Shown here: piece after piece, positions 1 to 7,039 of the stretch
Numbering within the stretch: the stretch's first letter is position 1
How the letters are laid out: each line of letters begins with the position of its first letter
Source of the DNA: Acidobacteriota bacterium
Lineage (GTDB): Bacteria > Acidobacteriota > Terriglobia > Terriglobales > Acidobacteriaceae
Direction: 5' to 3'
Assembly: GCA_021781255.1 (NCBI GenBank)
Contig: JAJXXG010001291.1
Span: 1 to 8,582, forward strand
Length of the DNA: 8,582 nt
Notes under the pieces: model-generated
What the model saw: the letters and a program-made list of their open reading frames with translations, nothing else
What the model was told of the DNA's origin: nothing
Databases searched by the model: none
Program-made: the position numbers and the translations under genes

Positions 1-975
<975 letters not shown>

Positions 976-976
<1 letters not shown>

Positions 977-2367
977 TGGGACGCAGATTACCACAGGCTT
1001 TTTTTGCACTGAGTTTGCTTGCACTGGCGTTGATTGTGGCTGCCGTATGGCAGGCCTCAACACCGTCGTGGAAGACGTATCAGCGCCAGTTCCTGCAGCT
1101 TGAAGCACAAGGCGAGCCGAATGCGGCCGCCAAGGCTGCGGTACTGGCGACGCCCCTGGAGATTCACCAGGTGCTGTTGCCGGGCCTGCAGCGGGTGGAC
1201 CGCTGCACGACCTGCCACCTTGGAGTGGATGATCCGACGATGAAGAATGCGCCGGAGCCGTTCCGCTATCACGTTGGACTGGGACCGCACGTGCCTTCGA
1301 AGTTCGGGTGCACGATCTGCCACGGTGGGCAGGGACTGGCTACGGACCAGAAGAATGCACACGGGAATGTCGACTTCTGGCAGACCCCGCTGCTTGCCAA
1401 GGACTATATCCGGGCCTCGTGCGGACGCTGCCACAAGGAAGGCGATATTCCGGGTGTTCCGGAGCTGGCGGAAGGACGGCACCTGTTTGAGACGCAGGGC
1501 TGCCGTGGATGCCACAAGCTGGATGGCGTGGGCGGAAGCATTGGCCCGGACCTCTCAGAAGAGGGAGCGAGCCAGCGGTCGCCGGAGTGGCTGGAGAAGC
1601 ACTTCCTTACGCCGTCGGTGGTTTCGCCGGGCTCGGCGATGCCGAACTTTCACTTTACGCGGGAACAGGCGCGCGCTCTGACGTACTACATGCTCTCTCT
1701 GACGAACCAGGATATGGGCACGTATTACTCCAGCCTGCGCACGATTCCGAGCTCGAGCTACGGGCGTGAACTGTTCGTGGAGAAGAACTGCATTGTCTGC
1801 CATGCAATTGGCGGCGTGGGCGCGAAGGTCGGGCCGGATCTGATGGGCGTGACACAGCGTCACTCGCGCGAGTGGCTGGATGAGCAGCTGGTGAATCCGC
1901 AGCTGGTGTATCCGGGCAGCGCCATGCCGGAGTACGACCTGGATACGAACTCGCGCAAGGCATTGGTGGCATACCTGGCAACGGCTACATCCGAGGATGC
2001 GCAATTGATCCTGTCTGGCAAGAAGAGTACGCTGACGCCGGAGGATGCTGCGATTGAAGCGGGCAAGAGCAACTTTGCACGCTTTGGTTGCGCGGGTTGC
2101 CACGGAACCGAGTTGCAGGGCGGCGTGCCGCATCCGAATGCGCAGGGCGGACAGGTTCCCTCGCTGCTGCATCTGTCGGATGACTACACGAAGGACGAGG
2201 TGATTGAAGTGATCCGGAACGGGCGCATGCCTCCGCTGGACAACGCTTCAGGCCCGACTCCGCCGCTGTATATGCCGTCGTGGAAGCATCTGCTGAGCGA
2301 AGAGGACATTCACGAGATTGTGGAGTTCCTCTGGTCGAAGCAGCAGAAGGCGAAGGATTCCTGGTAG
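976..2367 (+). CDS. Membrane-anchored hexahaem c-type cytochrome of the bc complex
   Basis: Probable electron-exit subunit of the complex, standing where cytochrome c1 or f would be. The ATG at 976 overlaps the cytochrome b stop and has a G-rich stretch 7 bases upstream. An ATG at 946 is in frame but would run 30 bases into cytochrome b. The 463-aa product starts with a basic MGRR and one hydrophobic helix (8-27), then a periplasmic part. Six CXXCH haem sites begin at Cys77, Cys112, Cys149, Cys176, Cys272 and Cys372. The last three sit in separate class I cytochrome c domains with likely Met ligands: SAMPNF (Met222), SAMPEY (Met317) and GRMPPL (Met418). The domains around Cys176 and Cys272 are a clear duplication: both carry GPDL, an EWL segment and PGSAMP at the same spacing. 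The first three sites are closer together and lack an obvious Met ligand, so bis-His ligation is possible. The haem count is seen directly; the role is inferred from the overlap with cytochrome b. Confidence 0.93.
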
Positions 2368-2396
2368 AGCGGAATTCATCGACTGCGAAGGCATGA

Positions 2397-2440
2397 AAGG
2401 ATTCCTCCGTTTGATTGCAGGCGGAGGAATCCTTGTTTGT
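2397..2440 (+). terminator. Rho-independent-like terminator hairpin after the bc-complex genes
   Basis: The 13 bases at 2397-2409 (AAGGATTCCTCCG) are exactly complementary to 2422-2434, with a 12-base loop. The stem is followed by GTTTGT, a short and imperfect T-rich tail. It starts 30 bases after the stop of the hexahaem cytochrome, as expected for the end of that transcript. Because the stem overlaps possible upstream starts (for example ATG 2393) of the next reading frame, it also supports a later start for the dihaem cytochrome. The weak T-tract leaves open an attenuator or a hairpin that protects the mRNA 3' end. Confidence 0.7.
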
Positions 2441-2491
2441 AGTTGGCAACAGAGATTGCAGGCAACGAAGTTGAACAGGGATTGCGGAAAA

Positions 2492-3004
2492 GTGAAGCGA
2501 AGAATCAGGCATCGATGGGTGGCAGCCGTGGCGCTGGTGACGGTGGCGGCTTTCGGCGTCTCGCGGGCGGCACAGGGGCCCGCCACCGCGGATGTGAAGG
2601 TTGCGCAGCCGGGGAAGATCTATCCGGCGCCGACGAACTTGAAGGTGCTGCCGAAGAACTCGACGGGGCAGCAGGTGCACGACACGATGAAGGAGTGGTC
2701 TGACTCCATGAGCGTGGAGTGCTCCGCCTGCCACGCGGAGGTTCCGGGGAAGAAGGGGCCGGATGGGAAGCCGCTGCTGAACTTTGCGGACGACTCAAAG
2801 CCGATGAAGGATGTGGCGCGGATGATGTACACCATGACCGATGAGATCAACAGCAGCTACATTGCCAAGGTGGAGGGATCGGGGTTGCCGGTGACCTGCG
2901 GGACTTGCCACCAGGGCAAGATAAGCCCCGAGCCTTACGAGAAGAAGAAACCGCAGCCGAAGAATCTGGGACCTGCGCCGGGCGAAGGCCCGATACCGGA
3001 GTAG
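2492..3004 (+). CDS. Secreted dihaem cytochrome c, photosynthetic reaction-centre cytochrome-subunit type
   Basis: Probable periplasmic or lipid-facing electron carrier. I place the start at GTG 2492: it gives a basic n-region (VKRRIRHR), a hydrophobic stretch (about 9-23) and a small-residue cleavage region near SRAAQ, a typical Sec signal peptide. The frame is open further upstream (ATG 2393, and back to 2318), but that part overlaps the hexahaem cytochrome and the hairpin. An AGGG lies 11 bases before the GTG. The 170-aa precursor has two haem sites, CSACH at 77-81 and CGTCH at 136-140, each preceded by a Met-containing helix (TMKEWSDSM; MMYTMTDEI). The order 'NLKVLP...TMKEW...CH...MKDVARMMYTM...VTCGTCH' matches half of the tetrahaem CytoC_RC family. 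Acidobacteria carry many such proteins without photosynthesis. The C-terminus is rich in Pro, Lys and Glu. A partnership with the upstream bc complex is inferred from position only. The start codon is the least certain part. Confidence 0.85.
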   Translation: MKRRIRHRWVAAVALVTVAAFGVSRAAQGPATADVKVAQPGKIYPAPTNLKVLPKNSTGQQVHDTMKEWSDSMSVECSACHAEVPGKKGPDGKPLLNFADDSKPMKDVARMMYTMTDEINSSYIAKVEGSGLPVTCGTCHQGKISPEPYEKKKPQPKNLGPAPGEGPIPE

Positions 3005-3075
3005 GAGCAGCAGACTCTGGGCTAAGAGCGCGTTGCGCGCAGGACGAGGTTTGGGCCGAGCGCGCTCAGCGGCTG

Positions 3076-3104
3076 TCGCAATCGGGAACCGTACACAGTA
3101 CAAT
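3076..3104 (+). promoter_or_regulatory. Possible promoter for the tRNA-Leu gene
   Basis: TACAAT at 3099-3104 differs from the -10 consensus TATAAT by one base and lies 74 bases before the tRNA. No convincing -35 is visible: at 17-base spacing the hexamer is TCGCAA (3 of 6 matches). The same octamer TACAATCC recurs at 8405 in front of the slipin gene. It is the only -10-like element I see between the dihaem cytochrome and the tRNA. Confidence 0.35.
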
Positions 3105-3178
3105 CCAAGGAGAGAGAGCCGTGGCTACGGGCCGCTGGCGCTCTCTGTAGCGGCGATGCGTAGAGCATCTGCCGACGG

Positions 3179-3263
3179 GCGAAAGTGGCGGAATTGGCAG
3201 ACGCACCAGACTTAGGATCTGGCGGGGAAACCCATGAGGGTTCGAGTCCCTCCTTTCGCACCA
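3179..3263 (+). tRNA. tRNA-Leu (anticodon UAG), CCA encoded
   Basis: Class II tRNA that folds fully by eye. The acceptor 5' strand GCGAAAG (3179-3185) pairs with CTTTCGC (3253-3259), followed by discriminator A and genomically encoded CCA (3261-3263). The D-arm carries the AATTGGCAGA segment usual in bacterial tRNA-Leu. The anticodon stem CCAGA/TCTGG (3206-3210, 3218-3222) encloses loop CTTAGGA with anticodon TAG at 3213-3215, which reads CUA and other CUN codons. A long variable arm (3223-3235) contains GGG/CCC closed by a GAAA-type loop. The T-arm GAGGG-TTCGAGT-CCCTC (3236-3252) is canonical. A-37 is replaced by G37, as common in tRNA-Leu(UAG). Confidence 0.97.
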
Positions 3264-3353
3264 GGAATCTGCCCAGGGCTGGTGGCAGCGCGGCAGCGCG
3301 ATGCCGAAGTTCGCGGGCGAGCCGGCGGGGTAATGCACTAAGCTGGTGGAATC

Positions 3354-3659
3354 ATGAGTACAACACCAGCACAGCCCCAAGTAAAGCTCACTCAGACTGC
3401 GGACTACCGCGAATCTTATGCCAACAGCGTGCATGTGCGCGTGAGCGTATGGGATTTTCAGCTTGTATTCGGACTGGCGTCGAGCGAGAGCCCGGAAGAG
3501 GTGACGATTCGCAATCACCAGGCGATCTACCTGAGCCCGCAGCAGGCCAAGGCTCTGTGGAATGTACTGGGGCAGAACCTGGCCCAGTATGAGCAGGCCT
3601 TCGGCACGCTGAATCTGGAGCCGCAGAGCCATGGATTTCCGCAGGGACCGGTGAATTAG
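3354..3659 (+). CDS. DUF3467 family protein
   Basis: A small soluble protein of 101 aa with no signal peptide or membrane segment. After a short polar N-terminus (about 1-15), the sequence runs YRESYANSVHVRVSVWDF, then LVFG, then a segment ending in AIYLSPQQAKAL and a C-terminal amphipathic helix (NVLGQNLAQYEQAFG). This is the layout of the DUF3467 family, whose members are about 90-120 aa with an opening 'Y.N...V..s.wDf.l.Fg', an 'i.mSp..aK.L' motif and a helical end. The function of the family is not known to me. The ATG at 3354 follows a GGTGGA stretch 3 bases upstream. The gene starts 90 bases after the tRNA, and its stop lies 16 bases before the glycosyltransferase, so the two are probably co-transcribed. 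The family assignment is from memory of the motif pattern. Confidence 0.85.
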   Translation: MSTTPAQPQVKLTQTADYRESYANSVHVRVSVWDFQLVFGLASSESPEEVTIRNHQAIYLSPQQAKALWNVLGQNLAQYEQAFGTLNLEPQSHGFPQGPVN

Positions 3660-3668
3660 GCAAGAGCC

Positions 3669-3673
3669 GGAAG
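3669..3673 (+). promoter_or_regulatory. Ribosome binding site bearing on the glycosyltransferase start
   Basis: GGAAG lies 2 bases before the ATG at 3676 but 5 bases before the adjacent in-frame ATG at 3679. The spacing favours 3679 as the working start, making the product one residue shorter than the longest reading. Confidence 0.45.
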
Positions 3674-3675
3674 CC

Positions 3676-5295
3676 ATGATGCGACGCTTGCGCCTGATAC
3701 AAAGCTTTGAGCTGCGGAGGGATAGGCCGCTCCCTGTCTGGATGATCTTCCCGGCGATCTTCGTGGCGCTGTATGCGAGCCACTATACGCTGATGCGGCT
3801 GCCCTACTACTGGGATGAGGCGGGCTACTATATTCCGGCGGCGTGGGATTTTTTCCGGACGGGCTCGCTGATTCCGATGACGACGCTGAGCAACGCGCAT
3901 CCGCCGTTGCCCAGCATCTATCTTGCGTTGTGGTGGAAGCTGGCGGGCTTTGAGCCGGAGGTGACGCGCGAAGCGGTGCTGATGGTGGCGTCGCTGGGGC
4001 TGGTGGGCGTGTGGCGATTGGCCCTGCGCGTGGCAGGATCCGCCGCGGTTGCGTTCTGGACCGTGCTGCTGACAGCGTTGTATCCGGTTTGGTTTGTGCA
4101 AAGCACGCTGGCCCATGCGGACATGTTTGCCGCCGCGTGCACGGTGTGGGGATTGGTCTATGCGCTGCCGGACCGGCATCGCAAGTCGTGGGTGGCGGCG
4201 CTGTGTTTTACGGCGGCTGCGCTGTGCAAGGAGACATCCATTGCCGTTCCGCTGACGCTGGCGGCGGTAAATGCGGTGGCGAGCATTCGCGCGCAGTGGC
4301 CGGTGCGCGTGCGGCTGTGGCGGGAGGCGGCCTGGTTTGCGGCTGCGCCGGCGCCGCTGGCGGGCTGGTATGCGTGGCACTACGCCAAGACGGGATTTGT
4401 GTTCGGCAATCCGGAGTTTTTGCGCTACAACGCCGAGGCGACGCTGACGCCGGTACGGATTGTTGCGGCGTTTGGCTACCGGCTGCTGCATCTGACGGCG
4501 CACATGAACCTGTTTGTGCCGGTGCTGATGATGATGGCGGCCCTGATGCTGGAGCCGCGGCGGGATGTCCGCGGGCGGGAGAGGGCCGCGATCAGCGTGC
4601 AGACGCTGTGGCGGATCTTCTTTGTGCTGCTTGCGAACGCGATTGCATTCAGCGTGCTGGGCGGCGCGTTGCTCACGCGGTATCTGCTGCCGATGTATCC
4701 GCTGGTGCTCGTGGTGGCGGTGTCGACGTTTTATCGCCGCGTGCCGTACTGGCAGGGGCTGGCGGCGTTTTCCGCGGCTGCGTTTGGGATTGCGCTGTTT
4801 GTGAATCCGCCGTACCGGTTTGCGCCGGAGGACAACCTGCAATATGCGCATGTGATTCGCATGCACATGGCGGGAATTGCGCAACTGAACCAGCGATATC
4901 CAGACTCGACGGTGCTGAGCGCCTGGCCGGTGACGGACGAGCTGACACGGCCTGAGCTGGGGTACCTGAAGCGTCCATATGCGGTTTACCGGCTGGAGGA
5001 TTTTACGTCGGCGCAGATTGACCGTGCGGCCGCGGAGCCGGGCGGGTACTCCACTGCGCTGGTGTTTTCCACGAAGTACGATCCGCCTTCGCTGCCCTTC
5101 AGCCTGGGAACGAGGGGAGAGGCGCTGGATGAGCGCTATTTTGATTTGCACCACGACATGGCGCCGGAGGCGATTGCGAGGCGGCTGGGAGGAGACCTGG
5201 TGTGGACGCGGGAAGACCGGGGGATGTGGATTGCGCTGATTCGCTTTAACCGGCAGTTTGAGGCCATGGCGGAGATGCCGCGGCCGGGCCAGTGA
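3676..5295 (+). CDS. GT39/PMT-family (ArnT-like) polytopic membrane glycosyltransferase
   Basis: An integral membrane protein of 539 aa, expected to move a sugar from a polyprenyl-phosphate donor to an acceptor on the outer side of the cytoplasmic membrane. After a basic N-terminus and a first helix (about 21-40) comes the loop motif PYYWDEAGYY (43-52). Its Asp47-Glu48 pair matches the catalytic acidic residue of GT39/PMT enzymes in the first external loop. NAHPPLPSIYLALWWKLAG (73-91), HADMF (147-151) and CKETSIAVPL (184-193) are also typical. Many hydrophobic segments follow up to about residue 375, with LLTRYLLPMYPL (332-343) resembling the RYLLP motif. The last 160 residues form a soluble domain. 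The start is ATG 3676 or, by ribosome-site spacing, 3679. It lies 16 bases after the DUF3467 gene. Acceptor and sugar cannot be read from the sequence. Family confidence is high; exact substrate unknown. Confidence 0.88.
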   Translation: MMRRLRLIQSFELRRDRPLPVWMIFPAIFVALYASHYTLMRLPYYWDEAGYYIPAAWDFFRTGSLIPMTTLSNAHPPLPSIYLALWWKLAGFEPEVTREAVLMVASLGLVGVWRLALRVAGSAAVAFWTVLLTALYPVWFVQSTLAHADMFAAACTVWGLVYALPDRHRKSWVAALCFTAAALCKETSIAVPLTLAAVNAVASIRAQWPVRVRLWREAAWFAAAPAPLAGWYAWHYAKTGFVFGNPEFLRYNAEATLTPVRIVAAFGYRLLHLTAHMNLFVPVLMMMAALMLEPRRDVRGRERAAISVQTLWRIFFVLLANAIAFSVLGGALLTRYLLPMYPLVLVVAVSTFYRRVPYWQGLAAFSAAAFGIALFVNPPYRFAPEDNLQYAHVIRMHMAGIAQLNQRYPDSTVLSAWPVTDELTRPELGYLKRPYAVYRLEDFTSAQIDRAAAEPGGYSTALVFSTKYDPPSLPFSLGTRGEALDERYFDLHHDMAPEAIARRLGGDLVWTREDRGMWIALIRFNRQFEAMAEMPRPGQ

Positions 5296-5323
5296 GGGGA
5301 ACGGACTCTGCGGGAGGAAGACG

Positions 5324-5350
5324 TTGCCTGCGAGGGTTACAACCTATAAT
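5324..5350 (+). promoter_or_regulatory. Possible promoter upstream of the TPR protein gene
   Basis: TATAAT at 5345-5350 is a perfect -10 consensus in a locally AT-richer stretch just after the glycosyltransferase stop. TTGCCT (5324-5329) matches -35 at 4 of 6 positions, but the spacer is only 15 bases. Transcription would start near 5357, three bases before the GTG at 5360 and about 50 bases before the ATG at 5408, so this element bears on the start choice of the gene. Confidence 0.45.
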
Positions 5351-5359
5351 CAGTTTGTC

Positions 5360-7006
5360 GTGCAATTCTTTTCTTTATCGCGCAAATACAGGTCATGGTG
5401 GCATGCCATGGCGGTGGTTCTGGCCGCAGGAATGTGGCTGGGGCCGACCCTGCAGGCAAGCGGCCAGGGGCCTGCGTCAAAGGCCCAGGAGGGTTCGGGT
5501 GCGGACCGCGGGCGGATTTTGCTGGTGCTGCCGTTTGACAACGGTACGGCACAGCCGAGCCTGGAATGGATTCGGGAGGCGGCGGCGGAACTGCTGAGCA
5601 GCCGGTTTGCCTCAGCGGGTTTCTCGCCGATGAACCGGCAGGACCGGCTGTATGCGCTGGACCACCTGGGGCTGCCGGAAGGATTTCAGCCGTCGCGAGC
5701 CAGCTCGCTGAAGCTGGCGCAGACGCTGGATGCCGATTCAATTATTGTGGGCGCCTACCGCATGGAGGGCACGGACCTGGTGGCCGAGGCGCGTGTGGTG
5801 GACGTTCCGCACCTGCGGATGAGCCAGATGGTGACTGCGCGGGGCGACCTGCGGAACCTGATTGCGGTGTTCGACTCGCTGGCATGGAAGCTGACGCGGG
5901 TGCTGGACCCGGGATTCAGCGTGGCGGAAGAGACCTTTGTAGCCACGGGCAAGACGATTCGCGTGGACGCGTTTGAGCAGTACATTCGCGGCATTACGGA
6001 ACCGGACCAGGCGGAGAGGCAGCGGCACCTGGAACAGGCGGTGAAGCTGAGCTCGGACTTTGCGCCGGCGTGGATGGCGCTGGGCCGGGAGGACTACGCC
6101 GAGCAGCAGTATGAGCAGGCCGCGGCGGCGTTTGCGCGGGTGGGACAGAACAGTCCGGATGCGCTGGAGGCGGGGTTTTATCGCGGGCTTTCCCTGCTGT
6201 TTTTTGGGGAGTATACGAAGGCGGAGGCGGCGTTCAAGGGCGTTGCACAGGTGTTGCCGCTGCCGGAAGTGCTGAACAATGAGGGCGTTGCTGTAAGTCG
6301 CCAGGGACACGACGGCGGTGCGCTGTTTCGGCAGGCGATAGCGGCTGACCCGAGCGTGGCGGACTACCACTTTAACCTGGCGGTGAGCCTGAAGCGGCGT
6401 GGCTCCGATGTCGAGGCGCTGACGGAGCTGAACCAGTCCCTGAAGCTGCGTCCGAATGACAGCGAGGCGCAGGGATTGCTGGCGGCGTGGAAGACGCCCG
6501 CGAAGACAGCGACGGACGCAGACGCGAAGGCCGACCCGCTGGAGCGCATTGTTCGCACGTTTGATGCGGCGGCGTTTCGGCAGGCGGCGGTGATGATGGA
6601 CCAGATGGAGGCAACGCGGCTGGCTGCGCTGTCGCCGCGGGAACGCTCACTGCGGCTGGCGGCGCAGGCAAAGGATTATCTGCATCGCGGGTTGCTGCTG
6701 GAGTCGGAACGGCTTTACCAGTCTGCCGTGGCCGCGGATGGATCGGTGGCGGAGGCGCATGCGGGGTTGGCCGAGGTGCGGGAACGCACGGGCGACGTGG
6801 CAGCGGCGCGGAAGGAGGCGGAGGCGGCCTTGGCGCTGACTCCGCTGGCGGAGGCGCACCTGGTGCTGGCGCGGCTGGACCTTGCCGCCGGTCACCTGGA
6901 CGATGCGGGCAAAGAGGCCGGCGCAGCTCTGAAACTTGACCCCGGAAGCAGGTCGGCGCAGGATTTAAGCCGACAGATTGCAGCGAAAGCTGCCGCGAAG
7001 CAGTAG
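5360..7006 (+). CDS. Exported TPR-repeat protein with FlgO/TolB-like N-terminal domain
   Basis: I do not recognise a specific gene. From GTG 5360 (548 aa) the product has a basic n-region (SRKYRSWWH), a hydrophobic core MAVVLAAGMWLGPTL (17-31) and a polar, small-residue stretch, giving a plausible signal peptide. The ATG at 5408 (532 aa, GGTGG 6 bases upstream) is the main alternative but would lose the positive charges; the upstream codons are also AT-rich, so the start is open. Residues about 50-185 (GRILLVLPFDNGT, ASSLKLAQTLDADSIIVGAY, VVDVPHLRMS) look like the fold of FlgO, CsgG and TolB N-terminal domains. Two blocks of TPR-like helical pairs follow, about 220-375 (e.g. APAWMALGREDYAEQQYEQAAAAF; VADYHFNLAVSLKRRG) and 430-545, separated by an Ala/Lys/Asp-rich linker (379-392). 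It probably acts as a periplasmic scaffold. nfeD follows after 33 bases, suggesting one transcript. Confidence 0.8.
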   Translation: MQFFSLSRKYRSWWHAMAVVLAAGMWLGPTLQASGQGPASKAQEGSGADRGRILLVLPFDNGTAQPSLEWIREAAAELLSSRFASAGFSPMNRQDRLYALDHLGLPEGFQPSRASSLKLAQTLDADSIIVGAYRMEGTDLVAEARVVDVPHLRMSQMVTARGDLRNLIAVFDSLAWKLTRVLDPGFSVAEETFVATGKTIRVDAFEQYIRGITEPDQAERQRHLEQAVKLSSDFAPAWMALGREDYAEQQYEQAAAAFARVGQNSPDALEAGFYRGLSLLFFGEYTKAEAAFKGVAQVLPLPEVLNNEGVAVSRQGHDGGALFRQAIAADPSVADYHFNLAVSLKRRGSDVEALTELNQSLKLRPNDSEAQGLLAAWKTPAKTATDADAKADPLERIVRTFDAAAFRQAAVMMDQMEATRLAALSPRERSLRLAAQAKDYLHRGLLLESERLYQSAVAADGSVAEAHAGLAEVRERTGDVAAARKEAEAALALTPLAEAHLVLARLDLAAGHLDDAGKEAGAALKLDPGSRSAQDLSRQIAAKAAAKQ

Positions 7007-7039
7007 GTTGTTTGGGTGCAGGCAGTGTAGGAGCAGACC

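Noticed and set aside
2318..2491. N-terminal extension of the dihaem cytochrome to ATG 2318 or 2393
   Set aside because: It overlaps the hexahaem cytochrome and the hairpin, and would bury the clear signal peptide beginning at GTG 2492.
3026..3067. GC-rich inverted repeat (GAGCGCG at 3026-3032 with CGCGCTC at 3061-3067) as a terminator of the dihaem cytochrome
   Set aside because: The stem is only 7 bp around a 28-base loop, the right arm is part of a self-complementary GAGCGCGCTC, and no T-tract follows. In GC-rich spacer such matches are expected by chance.
3269..3288. CTGCC/GGCAG hairpin after the tRNA as its terminator
   Set aside because: Only 5 bp with a 10-base loop and no T-tract.
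3388..5154. A 588-codon open frame on the minus strand opposite the glycosyltransferase
   Set aside because: Its translation is a low-complexity run of Arg, Gln, His and Pro, as expected from the complement of a GC-rich gene with strong third-position bias. The + strand frame has recognisable GT39 motifs and membrane helices.
7025..7034. Repeat of the string GTAGGAGCAG at about 3001 and 7027
   Set aside because: At 7027 it contains the nfeD ribosome site; at 3001 it overlaps the dihaem cytochrome stop. The shared ten bases look coincidental, with no further similarity around them.
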